Below are positions 27,734 through 38,877 of a DNA stretch of 64,000 bases, piece after piece. Within the stretch, counting starts at the first letter, position 1, and each line of letters starts with the position of its first letter. This DNA comes from Pagrus major (taxonomy: Eukaryota > Chordata > Actinopteri > Spariformes > Sparidae), in NCBI RefSeq assembly GCF_040436345.1, contig NC_133237.1, forward strand, positions 27,668,653 to 27,732,652. Direction: 5' to 3'. The translations under genes were made by a program, and so were the position numbers. A model generated the notes under the pieces. It was not told the origin of the DNA. It searched no databases and saw nothing but the letters and a program-made list of their open reading frames with translations.

Positions 27734-28287
27734 ATGATGGCACTAGATGAAAAGGATCATCAGAGTGAATTCATCCTGAGGGGAACATGAATCTCTGTCT
27801 CGTTGTCTCTCAAACAGGCGATAACGAGCTAATGAAGCTCTGACCGAGCGTCCGTCATCAGACACTAACGTTATTTATTGTACTTCTGAGGTGTTTGCAG
27901 GTGAAGCTGTCTGTGATGGTGGTGATGAAGACGCTTCGTCCCTCTGAGCCTCGTTACTCTTCACTTCCTCTCATCACTGTTGCTTCGAGGCTCTTTACAC
28001 AGTCACATCTGGACCTCAGAGAGGTTTTATAACGCAGCAGTGGGGATGAGTTGAATTTAATTATCAGATTTTTTAAAAAGAAAACTGCATTTCATCACAG
28101 CTTCCTGTCAAAACACACTGACTGAGAACGACTGATCACTCAGGAGAGATCTTTATTGTAGTTTGGACAAAAACATCTTCAGTTAAACATGAAATCATGA
28201 ATTGACACAGTGATTCCTCAAACAGGTTTATAATCTGTTCACTGAAATTATATATTATATATATTATAACAAGTCAAATTTACTTCT
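27734..28287. other. non-coding, no feature seen
   Basis: No gene signature or tandem repeat. Confidence 0.5.
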
Positions 28288-28418
28288 AAGTGTTCGTAGT
28301 CAACTGGACGTGTTTCAGTTCGTTGAAGACGTTTCTCCTCTCATCCAAGAGGCTTCTTCGCTTCTGACTAACTGGAGGAGCTGCAGGCTTTAAACTCTGA
28401 GGACGCTCCCACACAGAG
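28288..28418. repeat. dispersed repeat family Z, copy 1
   Basis: Contains CAACTGGACGTGTTTCAGTT and CTCATCCAAGAGGCTTCTTC. It aligns with 43,865-43,990. This is a well-known high-copy fish repeat (GAAGACGTTTC...CATCCAAGAGGCTTC). I cannot assign its class with confidence. Confidence 0.8.
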
Positions 28419-28431
28419 TCTAAAAGCCTGC

Positions 28432-28526
28432 AAGTCTCGTAGTCCACAGAACATTTCTGGAGCTTCACAGTGAAACAGAGTTGCAGCATTCTGCTGAACA
28501 GCTGAAGCAGCTGGAGATGATTTAAA
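28432..28526. repeat. dispersed repeat family Y, copy 2
   Basis: Near-identical to 13,235-13,330. It follows family Z directly, so Y and Z may be parts of one longer element. Confidence 0.85.
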
Positions 28527-28726
28527 ACGAAAAAACAACCCAAAAAATATAAATGCTCCAAAACTCCATTAAAATTTGCCGAATTAGCTGTTAGCACTTC
28601 CTGTTTGCAGTGAACCTGTGGACGTACAGACAACTGTCACTGGGTCACTGTGATACTGAAGAAAACCTAAAAACATGATGTTTCTAAGGCAGGTTCTGCA
28701 CATGTAAGGAGCGTCTGAGATAGGAG

Positions 28727-28906
28727 CTTCTATGCCCGTCCTAGAGCCTACAACAGCCAATGAGTGACGGTGCAGACCAGCGACCCTCTCTCTCCTTCCT
28801 CCTCCCTCCTGGACACTTACACACCTGCCTCCAGGTGATTGATGCCTCATGTAGCCAATGAGACTTCAGCTCCAGTAATATATAGTTTATATCAGTTTTT
28901 AAAGGT
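28727..28906. repeat. dispersed repeat family X, copy 2
   Basis: Counterpart of 4592-4769, ending CCAGTAATATATAGTTTATA then TCAGTTTTTAAAG. Confidence 0.75.
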
Positions 28907-29623
28907 CCAATTTGTAAACAAATTGATTTCTGAGTGTCATTACCAGCTGGACAGATGCTGGCGCTGTGGGATGTGGGCCGACCCGGCTCACAGTCACACA
29001 GTATTGGTGCTGGTGAGAGCAGAGACGTTGCTCTCAGAGACAAACTGCAGATGAGCCTCATTGATTTCCAGCTGCAGATTTATGTTTTTAATCGTCCGTC
29101 CGGATCGGGCAACAAATCCCAGTTAAACACCCGTTACAGTGATTAGATTTGTTTTGCGTCCCTCCTTCATGTCTCGTGGTGCGTTCAGGGACAGATTGAT
29201 GATTTTTCATCCACAGATGTAAATGAGAGAAACCAAACAGTCTCACCCAGATTCAGTTAAGACAGCGGCTGAATATCTGCTTCACTTTGTCTTTTTTTAA
29301 TATTTCCCTCTTGTTCTTCGCTGTGTTTGGCTTTAATCATGTTTTCATGAAGTCTCCGGTGTCGCCGCCTCACAGCTAATCTGATCATTTGGGTTTGTTG
29401 TTTTTATAATTCAGCCCAAGAAAATGAAAGTGTGTGCAGACTGCGCTGTGTGAGCGCAGCGGGTGAACAAATGACTGTATTCTAATATAAAACTCGAAGT
29501 GTCTCAAATCTCTATTGTTGTAATCATCGTGATCATCGTGATGAGACGGAGACAGAGGTTCTGTAACAAGTCTGGTTTTATAACAAGTTTATTCTGAAAG
29601 CTGAGATGTTTGGATGAGTCTTC
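28907..29623. other. non-coding, no feature seen
   Basis: No exon or element recognised. Confidence 0.5.
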
Positions 29624-29848
29624 ACTTTAATCTGACCTCCATCTTTAACCTGACCTCCATCTTTAATCTGACCTCCATCTTTAACCTGACCTCCATCTTT
29701 AACCTGACCTCCATCTTTAATCTGACCTCCATCTTTAACCTGACCTCCATCTTTAATCTGACCTCCATCTTTAATCTGACCTCCATCTTTAATCTGACCT
29801 CCATCTTTAACCTGACCTCCATCTTTAATCTGACCTCCATCTTTAATT
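29624..29848. repeat. 18-bp minisatellite
   Basis: Twelve copies of CTGACCTCCATCTTTAAY. Because the period is a multiple of three and lacks stops in several frames, it stays open on both strands; there is no evidence of coding. Confidence 0.95.
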
Positions 29849-30721
29849 TGCACACGAATCAAAACACCAGTGAGGAGCTGCTGCGTCTCTTCATCCTGCT
29901 AACGTCAGTCGGCGAGGTCACTGCTTCTAATTTGGTTTCTTTATTTGTAAAATATGAAATGAACACTTTTAGTTTGTTCCCATTTTTCATCACAAACCAA
30001 CAAACAAACAAACAAACAAACCAACAAACAAACCAACACACCAGTGTTGATGTCACAGCTTCTCTCCTCACCTCTTCTGTGATATTTTGTCTTCAGATGT
30101 GTCGAAAGACAAGATGAACATCTGCCTCCACACACACACACACGCACGCACGCACACACACACACACACACACACACAGTGTGACTGACAGTCATATTAC
30201 AGGATGTGAGCAGGTGGACACTTTAATAAAACAGGTCAGCAGGTTCATCTCTTCTCTTCATTATTGATCTTTATATAAAAACTGTTATCATCTGAAACCA
30301 AGGACACATTTTACTGAGCGTTGTTCTCACGCTGCCGACAGCTTTACTAACTTTATCTTTACAAACTAACCAACCAACAAATAAACAGACCAACCAGCCG
30401 ACTAACTAACATACAAATACAAACTAACCAACTAACCAACCAGTCGTGACTGAACTCACATTTTTCTGGTGAACTGTTTGTTTTAATATTCAGAACGAAG
30501 ATAAAAACATGAGAAACAAAAAGCCGTCTGAACTGGAGCTCTGGACTCACTTTGTCTCTGTCTCTGAATGTTTGACACCTTCATCTCATTAGGAAGTGTG
30601 TCCACTGTGAGACACCGTACATTAGAGACACACACACACACACACACACACACAGAATATCATATTACACTCTCATAACAGACAAATGATCTGAGGTCTC
30701 TTTTGGCAATCCTGAGGACTA

Positions 30722-30734
30722 GTTGCTAAGCAAC
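30722..30734. promoter_or_regulatory. RFX X-box-like palindrome
   Basis: GTTGCTAAGCAAC is an inverted pair of RFX half-sites (GTTGCT and AGCAAC) with a one-base spacer. The same 13-mer recurs at 54,281. A motif match only. Confidence 0.35.
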
Positions 30735-30769
30735 CAGGGGAGTTTCTAAAAGCACTGGTATCTCCTCTG

Positions 30770-30773
<4 letters not shown>

Positions 30774-30816
<43 letters not shown>
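30774..30816. repeat. (TG)n microsatellite
   Basis: About 21 TG units. Confidence 0.97.
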
Positions 30817-30817
<1 letters not shown>

Positions 30818-31635
30818 TAGCGGTACAGAAACAGTGAATTGGACGTTCAGGCCGGCTGGCGCTGCTCATTATGTAATGAAGCTGCAGTGTGGGATCGTCT
30901 CTATAAATATTCTGATCCTCAAACATGGAGCCGGATCTTCTGGCTGCAGGTGAACGGGGGATTCGAACCGAGCTGCTTCCTGTTTGTCAGCAGCATCAGT
31001 ACGACGTCGTGCCAACACTGAGAGCCAGAGTCGGGATTGCACAGGAATAGACCGAGGAGCTGCTCGCTCTTCTTCTCAGCTGAGCTCAGGATGGAGTTTG
31101 AGCGACGCTGCAGCAGGACAGCAGGGCACGAAGGTTAAAGGTCAGCGTGGACCTGAGGGTGCGTTCAGGTGCTCCACGTCTGTTTGACACATTCCTCAAA
31201 TGTTTCATCAGAACTGAGCCTGAAGGTTCGACACAGTCCCATAAAAACACATTCAGAACAAAAGATCGACTGAAGAGCGACGTGATGGAAGAAACACAGT
31301 AAACGTCTTAATACCAGCGTGTAGAAACACTGTTGCAGGTAAAAGTCCTGCTTTCATCATCTGGTATTAGCATTAGCATCATATTCTTTAACAGCAAAAG
31401 TCAAAATCGTTCCTGTATTTTTACAGCAAACGACTGGCTGTAAACTCACTGTATTATATTGTGTTTCTATAGTAACCAAAGCAAAAGGTTACAGTGAAAA
31501 TACAGTATGTTGATGTAAAATGACATTATGACACTGTAATAAGCATCTGAAGTTATTATAGATTTACAAACTGACCGTCAGTTTTGAGTAATTTACAGCG
31601 ATGTGCTGCATCTTTATGTTCACCAATCATATTGC

Positions 31636-31800
31636 TTGTTACCATGTTAGCCTGTTAGCATGTTAGCCTGGTTAACTTGTTGACCACTTGTAGGCCAGTT
31701 ATCTTGTTAGCATGCTCACCTGTTAGCATGTTAACCTTATTGGACCGCTTGTAGGCTTGTTAGGCCATTGATAGCCTGTTAGCATGTTGTTAGCCTTGTT
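31636..31800. repeat. degenerate GTTAGCATGTTAGCC repeat
   Basis: Units such as CCTGTTAGCATGTTAGCC recur irregularly; the motif is the reverse complement of the ATGCTAAC motif at 21,940-22,830. Confidence 0.75.
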
Positions 31801-32569
31801 GTAAAACTACAACTTGTCTTTGCTAACTGACTGTTGCGTGTTTTGTCGTGGCTTCAGATCTTCGTGTCTGTCTGCAGCCGTCTCTCCTCAGCAGTCAGCG
31901 GCTGAGTGTCAACGAGCTGCAGCGTAAAGCTCGAGTGATCGGTTCATCCACCGTCGCCTCCTCTGGGATCACAGATATGAGAGCACAGACGGGACGCTCC
32001 ACTCAGTTTGTTTAACAGAGACCTCTCTGACTCCATCGTCTGACCTGAACACAAACACACATCTGTCTCTTACTGAAATCTGTCTTATTCTGTATTTCTC
32101 TTATGTGTCGCTCCGTCTCTCAATACAGAACAAAACCGTTTGATTCGTGCTTGGAGGCGAGTATTGAACAGCTGCCATTTTTGCTTGAAGCACATCAATT
32201 ATTATTATCCACACTGAGCACAAGAACATTTAGTTGTAATCACTCTTTAAAGGAACAGTTCACTCAGTTCCGCTAACACTTTTAGCTGAGCAGCTACAGT
32301 GAAGAGTTCAAATAACATCATGAAGAGTGTTGAAATATTGAAGCTCAGCTTGTTAAATACCTCCAGACTGTTGCATTATCTCATTTTTACAGCTGCAGTT
32401 GAGACGTTATAACGTTAAACTGAACGTCTGCGTCTCTGTGATCTCATGATGGAAACTCACTGATCTGTTCTCGCTGTTAGTTTGTGTTGAAGTCCTCACA
32501 CTGCAGGCAGCTCGCTCACATTCAGTCTGTGGACGTTTGACAGCTGCTGCCACCTGCTGCTGGATCCAA
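31801..32569. other. non-coding, with one MITE end
   Basis: TTTAAAGGAACAGTTCAC at about 32,248-32,265 matches the terminus of the element at 946. No partner end or gene seen. Confidence 0.5.
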
Positions 32570-32672
32570 ACATCACACCACATCCCATCCCATCACATCC
32601 CATCCCATCCCATCACACCACAGCACACCACATCCCATCACACCACACCACATCACATCACATCACACCACC
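32570..32672. repeat. CATCCCATCACACCA repeat
   Basis: Irregular tandem of CATCC, CATCA and CACCA pentamers. Confidence 0.9.
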
Positions 32673-32694
32673 TGGATGAAGTCAGAGCTCTGGT

Positions 32695-32878
32695 ACAAGC
32701 TTCACAGCTCCACTTTATTACCGCTCAAAGCACTTTACAACACTTGTCACATTCACCCATACAGGTGCGCATCAGGAGCAATTTGGGGTTCAGTATCTTG
32801 CTCAAACGAACCAGCAACCTTCCAATGAATAGACTTCCCGCTCCACCTCCGGAGCTACAGCCGGCCCTAGTTTACTTT
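32695..32878 (-). mobile_element. tRNA-derived SINE, internally deleted
   Basis: Read on the minus strand it starts with a tRNA-like head (GGCTGTAGCTCCGGAGGTGG, A-box like) and a B-box-like GGTTGCTGGTTCG. A body follows with GATACTGAACCCCAAATTGC and a tail AAAGTGCTTTGAGCGGTAAT then AAAG. This body is typical of a very common teleost SINE. The part just after the B box appears to be missing. Confidence 0.7.
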
Positions 32879-33483
32879 ACAATGTCTGATGTCTTGCACC
32901 GAGCAGCTTCACCTACTGACACGTTTTAAAGTTTCACATTCAAAATCTCATTTGGAAATTGGTGAATTTTAAGTATGTGGTGATTATCAAAGCACAGAGA
33001 ACATGAAACGAGTCCGCAGCTTTACTGATCACAAGTCCAACAGTCGCTCTCAAATTATTCAGCACCGGGTGAACCAAGAGTCCACTTTTCTTCTGAGTCG
33101 AGGCCGGACGACACCGCTCACAGCCGACACAGGATAATGTAGTGATATCTATGAACACATCCTCAACACTGAAGTCTGTCTGTTATCTTTAACTCACCTC
33201 AGTGTTCAGAAGTTCCTTATGCCAAATGTCATTGAGAAATTGTCCAGTTTAAGAACACTACTGGAAATATTTCACCGATTTTTATCCTGTTTCACATTTT
33301 ATACACCGGACTGTTAGACTTCATCACGATTTGTTATTGTTTACTTTGTGTTTGTGTGTTCATGTTTCACACGAGACAGCATCTGTGTGTGTTATTTGTT
33401 GTTTTGTTTGTTTGTTTTTGCGAACATGACAAAATAAAAATGACATTTGTTCTCACAAAGTTCATTTGAAACTCAGTGTTTGA
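32879..33483. other. non-coding, no feature seen
   Basis: AT-rich; no gene signature. Confidence 0.5.
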
Positions 33484-33880
33484 GCATTTGTGTATTTATA
33501 CTGTGTGCTGTGTATTTATACTGTGTACTGTGTCTTTATACTGTGTGCTGTGTGTTTATACTGTGTAATGTGTATTTATACTGCATGCTGTGTATTTATA
33601 CTGCGTGCTGTGTATTTATACTGTGTGCTGTGTATTTATACTGTGTGCTGTGTATTTATACTGTGTGCTGTGTATTTATACTGTGTGCTGTGTATTTATA
33701 CTGTGTACTGTGTGTTTATACTGTGTAATGTGTATTTATACTGCATGCTGTGTATTTATACTGCGTGCTGTGTATTTATACTGTGTGCTGTGTATTTATA
33801 CTGTGTGCTGTGTATTTATACTGTGTGCTGTGTATTTATACTGCGTACTGTGTATTTATACTGCGTGCTGTGTATTTATA
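33484..33880. repeat. 20-bp minisatellite, array 1
   Basis: About 20 copies of TGTATTTATACTGTGTGCTG with GTAATG, GCATGC and GTACTG variants, including a duplicated block. The same unit forms a shorter array at 44,236-44,445, each followed by the duplicated segment. Confidence 0.95.
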
Positions 33881-34203
33881 GTTTAACTACAGTTAAATTA
33901 GACTGACAGACTTTTACTGAAGTGAAGTAACTGATGGTGACAGAGTGGCTGTTGGAGGTAACAGTGAGCAGGTGAGTCCAGGTGAGTCCAGGTGAGTCGC
34001 TCTGCTGCTGCAGTGACGTCATCACTCCAGTAGAGGGCGCTCCAGCACCACAGATGACTCCAGCACAGCTTTCTGCTCCTGAATGTGCAGAGAGCTGCAG
34101 CAGGATGTTTTCTGCAGCTAACTGATGTTAGCATGGCCCTGCTGCCCTCTGTGGGGTTATTGAGTTTTGGATTATTACAGAAAATAATCTGTGACAAACA
34201 CAG
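33881..34203. repeat. duplicated segment, copy A (323 bp)
   Basis: Starts GTTTAACTACAGTTAAATTA and ends CTGTGACAAACACAG. It is nearly identical and equal in length to 44,446-44,768, with only a handful of substitutions. Contains a CTCF-like CCAGTAGAGGGCGCT (34,027-34,041). It marks the upstream side of the gene A/gene B duplication. Confidence 0.92.
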
Positions 34204-34239
34204 ATTATTTTAAAGTAATCACACTTCTGTTAATTGAGT

Positions 34240-34660
34240 TGGGTTTAAAATACAGGACTTTAACTTGTAATAGAGTACTTTTACATTGTGGTATTGGCAG
34301 TGCTGTAAAAAGTATGCAGTCATATATACTCAGTCATACTTGAGTAACAGTAAAGATACAGTGTTAAAATATTACTTAGAAACTCATATGAACGTTACTC
34401 GAGTAAAAGTCTTAAAGTATCTGATATTAAATGTAGTTAAGTATCAAAAGTATCAGTAAAGTAACTGATCCATATATTTACATGTATGTATAGACTGAAT
34501 ACTTTGAGTCAGCTGATCATCACAATCACTGTTTTATCTGATTACTGATGAAAAATAGTTACTTTGGCTCTGATGCAGCAGTAATCTGTGAAGTAACTAG
34601 TAACTAATGCTGCCAGATCAATGCAGTGGAGCAGAAAGTACTCAGTTACATCCCCTCAGT
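34240..34660. mobile_element. hAT-like MITE, diverged copy
   Basis: Contains GAGTACTTTTACATTGTGGT, ACTCGAGTAAAAGT, GTAACTAGTAACTAATGC and GTACTCAGTTACATCCCC, as in the family at 8590 and 12,000. Confidence 0.55.
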
Positions 34661-34929
34661 GGATAAAACTACTTTATTCACAACAGGAGCTGTAAACAGG
34701 AGGTCACACAACATGTGGTCGTCATGATGTGATGGACGTGCTGCTGCCGCCCTGAACTGACTGAAGAGCATCAGACTTCTGACTGGAGGAGATGAAGCTG
34801 CCTGGACTTGCTATAAAGTTGTTTTTCAGCATTATCAACTAATGAAGTTATTCTGTGGAACATTATTGTTTGTGAAACTGATCCTGACTGACTGTCGGAG
34901 GAAACACAGCTCAGAGGGCTGCAGATAAA

Positions 34930-35149
34930 CATCCTGTCTATATCTGCAGCTGCGACCTTTCCCAGAAGTCACATGACTCACAGAAACTGAGCTGCAAAGT
35001 TGTTTCTTAAACTGATCCTGACTGACTGAGGCGTTTCCCTCAGTCAGAGGAAACATACCACAGCTCAGAGGGCTGAGGGCTGCAGATAAACATCCTTTCT
35101 GCAGCTCCTCCCTTTTTCAGGAAGTCACATGACTTACAGACCCTGAGCT
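34930..35149 (+). promoter_or_regulatory. gene A promoter, two cassette copies
   Basis: Two copies of a cassette reading CTGCAGCTGCGACCTTTCCC, then AGAAGTCACATGAC, then ACAGA..CTGAGCTGC, at about 34,943-34,990 and 35,098-35,152. The core GGAAGTCACATGAC (35,120-35,133) joins an ETS-type GGAA to an M-box/E-box TCACATGA. The same cassette precedes the orphan exon at 41,786 and gene B at 46,833. The TATA position reads GGACAAAG here, so gene A has no clear TATA box. Confidence 0.55.
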
Positions 35150-35435
35150 GCCGGACAAAGTGCTGCCAACATATTCAGCAGCTTTCAGACTCCTCTAGCG
35201 ACTCTTTTTCAAAATAAGCGACCAGCGACAAATCTAGCGACTCTTTCTGGTGTTTGGAGACTTGTGGACTCTGACGTGAAAGCTGCCGTGGGGCCCACCC
35301 TCGGCCCAACGCGCTCCCAGGCGGCCCAGCTGCAGGAGAAGTGGACAAAGACCAGAGAGGAGGAAACTCTGCTGCAGTCGGACAGACGACCCACAGAGCT
35401 GAGGACACTCGAACACGACTTTACTCCAGCAACAG
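35150..35435 (+). other. gene A 5' untranslated exon
   Basis: Ends CTCCAGCAACAG|GTGAGAA, a good donor, at the same place relative to the promoter cassette as gene B's leader exon. An ATG at 35,264 opens 57 codons (MDSDVKAAVGPTLGPT...) to the donor. Splicing to the next exon (36,129) reaches a TGA within 12 codons, so it is an upstream frame or non-coding rather than the start of the protein. Start is approximate. Confidence 0.5.
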
Positions 35436-36128
35436 GTGAGAAACGTGTTGTTGTGGCGTCTCGTGCTGCAGGTCTTCATGTTAATGTCTGTGTGTGTCTG
35501 TGTGTTAGTGTTGTGTGTGATGTTTAATGACTTGGGGACAGGTCGTGAGACACGAGCACTTGAGACAACGTTCATTAACTTTCTGTGCTTCAACAAACTT
35601 CATCACGTCAGAGTGTTTAATTCCCTTCCTGCACTTTTAGTTTGATTAAAGATCGATACCTCAGACGGTCTCTGGTTATTTATTTCCTTCTTGTATTTGT
35701 GTCACTGTAGGATTAATAACTGTAAAGTGACGATGGTGAAACAGGAGGAACTTTGTTGTAGTAGCGTTCATGCACGAGGCTGCATGTGGGTCCAGCTGAC
35801 AGGCTCAGTGGATCAATAACAAACAGTCTCAACGTGGTTCAGGAACGTGACGTCTTCACTGTTCTCAGCCAACAGGAAGATATGTTGTGGTATGATGGCC
35901 AACATTTAATGTGACGTTATAAGACAGTTGTGTCACAATAATTACATGTATTATTTATAATATAAATATCTGTACTGTGTTCAGCTGAACGTCTGAAAGG
36001 ATCCTCTTTAATGTACATGTCACACAGCGTCCACAGTGTCTGGATAGAAAGTTCATTTCAAGGTCCAGTTCAGGGTTTTCACTTGTACCACATGATGAGT
36101 AACTCTGTGTCCTGACTGTCTCTTACAG
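35436..36128 (+). other. gene A intron 1
   Basis: Between the leader donor and the acceptor CTTACAG at 36,128. Its first bases (TGTTGTGGCGTCTCGTGCTG, then CAGGTCTTCATGTTAAT) match the orphan copy near 41,922. No other feature. Confidence 0.5.
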
Positions 36129-36209
36129 ACCTCATCACACTGTGGCAGCTCTCCTGTTTCTGATTGGACGATCAGGCAGAAACCTTCGTCCGACAAGCTG
36201 CTGGACCTG

Positions 36210-36266
36210 ATGTTCCCCTCGAAGGGACAGGCGAGGTGTCCTCGCTGTGGCGGCCTGATTTGCTCC
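36210..36266 (+). CDS. gene A coding exon 1: CPRCGG leader
   Basis: The exon spans 36,129-36,266; coding is taken from ATG 36,210: MFPSKGQARCPRCGGLICS. It is homologous to gene B's first coding exon (MSDKLLDLMFPAKGQARCPR...). A short deletion (ATGTC in the aligned text) removes gene B's ATG, so the next in-frame Met is used here and eight N-terminal residues are lost. The CPRC pair could bind metal, but only one CxxC is present. The phase-0 donor is TCC|GTAAGA. The full assembled protein (three exons) is 549 residues. I do not recognise this leader in any named family. It may also be part of a longer reading frame from an unseen upstream exon. Confidence 0.6.
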
Positions 36267-36343
36267 GTAAGACATCATCACAGAGACATATCAGCAATCA
36301 TTATTAAAGGAGCAGTCTGTAGTTTTAGAGAAGAAATTCATAT

Positions 36344-38444
36344 ATATTTTTTTATATTATCTTTTTATTTATCAAGAAAGTCAACAACAAGACTTCTTAC
36401 ACTGCACACTTGTTTTTTAAACAGAACAAAACAATACAAAACAATAAAGACAAAAACACAAAACAAAATTAAGAAAAACAAAGAGTTTGTGTGTAGCAGA
36501 GAACCGGGGGGGTTACAACACATTTGATGCTTTTACCTGAAGTCTGTTCTGGATGGGTTGATAAATTGAACCCATCCCTTCCAGCATTTATCAAATATGT
36601 CTGACTTGAGTCTCAAAGAAAATGTAAATTTTTTCCATTACAAAAATATCATGCATCACATTAAGCCAGTCTGCTAATGTGGGAGAGCCTTGACTGGTGG
36701 CTTTTTTACTGGCGACCAACATTATTCTGAACGTGTACGCCTTAGAAAAGCCCAGAGTCTGTCGTGGCATCTTACCTAAGTACAAGACCTGAAAACAAAA
36801 AACTTTTTCCATACCATCCCTGACAGTCTTCCAGCACGCGTTCTGCTTCACCCTGGACTGTTGAACCGGTGTTATAAAGTATCTGATCATATTTTTCCAG
36901 TTAAACTCTCTCCAAGACAGAGGGTTGGTTGATTTCCATTACTTTTCGTGTAAGTTTTCCCATTCCTCCGTTGATCATACAAAGTTTCCCTCGCTTTCCC
37001 ATTTTTCTTTAATGTAGGATGTGTTCACCCCGTTTAGTTCTTGAAGACTTCAACTTCGAAATAGTTTTGAGACCTGACTCAGCTCTATATGCTGAAATAA
37101 AAACTCTTGGTATACCAGTCCCAGATCCTGACTTTTCCAGATCGTCTTTACTAATTATTTTATCAGTTTGGTGTCGCAGCTGTAAGAATCTAAAGAAATC
37201 CGGTCCAGCCAGGTCATGCTGTTCTCTCAGGTCTTGGAAGCTTTTAAGCGAGGATTTCTCAAAGTAATCCAAATAAATATTCAGACCTCGCTGCTGCCAC
37301 GACCCGAAGTTTGCATCCAGCCTATTTGGAGTAAAGCCTGGGTCATAGGCCACCCAGCAAATCAGCGGGTAGGGCTCCTTGGACCCGAAGGATTTAGCCA
37401 CTTTGAACCAGGTTTTGAGTGATAGATCGAGCCATGGGTTGGGTTTGTCCCCCAGATGGTGTTTCAGTTCGCTGTCTCCGATAATAGCCGGTAGGGACCT
37501 TAACAGAATACTGGCATTTAATCAACTTCCATATAGCTGAGTAATCTGGGTTGCATATATTTACCATGGGTCTAATCTGAGCTGCTTGGTAATACGATTT
37601 TAAGCAAGGGAGGGCCAAACCCCCTTTGTCCCTCGGCACCTGGAGGGTTTTATATCTGACTCTTGGTTTCTTTCCCTGCCACAAGAATCGCAAAATCCAC
37701 TTGTCCCATTCTACAAATTTCTTATCTGGGACCTTCACTGGCAGCGATTGAAGTAAATACAATACTCTTGGGAGAATGTTCAATTTAACTGTTTCAACAC
37801 GTTGGATCAAACCCAGGAAGAGTAACAGCGGCGCATCCCCAGCGGTCGGGGACCCAAAGCCCAGTGAGCTCTTTCTATTTTCAGGTCCGAGGCGGAAGGA
37901 AGATTCAGACTTTCTTTCAATAACTTCTCAAAAAAAGAGATCACAGACGGCGCGTTTTCTTCGGCCCCTTCACAAACACTGTAGATCCTGATGTTGTCCC
38001 TTCTGGATCTGCGCTCCTGGTCTGTTAGCTTCGCTTCCAAGCTTTAATAGCTCCAACAGCGCGTCAATCCTGTTATTTGTCTTATTTATATCTTCCTTGA
38101 TGTCCCTCAGCGTCTCACTGTTTTCTTGGCGGAAATCTCTCAGTTCATGAAGAATGACGCCTGAATTCGCCATGCTGTCCTCCGCAGGCTGACTCTCTGT
38201 GGCTAGCTGGCTCATGCTAGTTCTACTCCCGTCCACCGGAGATTTGTCGGTCAAGGTGCTCTGTCCGGACTCTTTGTCGAGGATTGACTCTTTCTGCTGT
38301 ATCCTCGGCATATTATGTGCCTCTACTATGACTTTATTAGACTTGAGATAAATTATGGCCAAGTTACAGGGGCTTCAGAAATTAGTGGAGGGGAGCTGTT
38401 AGGTTCGGCTGCTGCCTGCATGGCTGCTCGACCGGAAGTCCCGG
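36344..38444 (-). mobile_element. L1-clade LINE, internally deleted
   Basis: Minus-strand element flanked by AATTCATAT at 36,335-36,343 and 38,445-38,453, a likely target-site duplication; the T-rich start on the plus strand is its 3' A-rich tail. ORF1 remains at about 38,362-37,830 (start MAIIYLKSNKVIV, coiled-coil HELRDFRQENSETLRDIKED, RRM start RRSRRDNIRIY) with one frameshift near 38,040. It then runs directly into the C-terminal part of ORF2 (about 37,810-36,590; NILPRVLYLL, FLWQGKKPR, DKGGLALPCLKSYYQAAQIR). The endonuclease and reverse transcriptase core are missing. Non-functional. It sits in gene A intron 2, antisense to the gene. Confidence 0.88.
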
Positions 38445-38453
38445 AATTCATAT

Positions 38454-38640
38454 TTTAATAGAATTTTAATATTAACCAAATTAAAGAGGTAATAACACAG
38501 ACTGTCTCCATCAGTGAACGAACCAGCTGTTCTCAGAGGAAAGTAATGTCCCAGAACACTGTTTGAAGCTAGAAAGGTGGCAGGGTCCGCCACATACGTT
38601 ATCTATATGTTTTACAGTCCAGGACTCGACAGTTGTTCTG
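38454..38640. repeat. intron segment duplicated in gene B
   Basis: Aligns almost base for base with 47,690-47,880, including GAAGCTAGAAAGGTGGCAGG and GTCCAGGACTCGACAG. Also resembles a repeat widespread in fish, but its place between homologous exons supports gene duplication. Confidence 0.8.
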
Positions 38641-38704
38641 TCAGTTTCATAATAATGAAAATTAATCTAGTATTGATCTGTTGACTATTGATCTTCATCA
38701 TCAG

Positions 38705-38877
38705 GTTGTGGGAGGAGTTGCTGCTGGACTGGGGTTTGCTCTTCATGACCCGAATGACAACTGGACAGACCAGATCAGGAACAATCATGAGACTGAAGTG
38801 AGCGGATTATTGAGAGACAAAGCTGACGACATTCAAAAGATGTGCAGCACAGCGAGGAAGCAGTTTGACGACATGAG
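38705..38877 (+). CDS. gene A coding exon 2: Gly-rich hydrophobic segment
   Basis: Encodes VVGGVAAGLGFALHDPNDNW, then an amphipathic stretch ending KMCSTARKQFDDMR. Phase 0 at the acceptor (ATCAG|GTT), phase 2 at the donor (ATGAG|GTATGA). Gene B's matching exon has the same phases, a like-placed Gly/Ala-rich start (SVMGALGTALGLAGATAAG) and the same end, (D)DM then AG|GTATGA. The glycine-zipper-like start may bind membrane. It forms residues 20-77 of the assembled protein. Confidence 0.7.

Larger units (their letters stand above)
29849..31635. other. intergenic with short microsatellites
   Basis: Holds (AAAC)n near 29,997-30,040, (CA)n at 30,129-30,178, AACCAACC-type sequence at 30,360-30,444, (CA)n at 30,631-30,656 and (TG)n at 30,774-30,816. 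No gene seen. Confidence 0.6.
36267..38704 (+). other. gene A intron 2 with an L1 insertion
   Basis: Flanking parts 36,267-36,343 and 38,454-38,640 match gene B's intron (47,614-47,685 and 47,690-47,880), as if the L1 were removed. It ends in the acceptor CATCATCAG at 38,704. Confidence 0.8.

Noticed and set aside
28286-28850. Minus-strand frames of 88-115 codons
   Set aside because: They overlap dispersed repeats X, Y and Z, found elsewhere in the window with different open frames.
33447-33906. Frames reading CVFILCAVYLYCVLCIYT repeats
   Set aside because: A 20-bp minisatellite read in three frames. It looks like a membrane protein but is only repeat.
35264-35440. MDSDVKAAVGPTLGPT frame as the gene A start
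   Set aside because: Splicing at 35,435 to 36,129 gives a stop within 12 codons, and gene B has no counterpart.
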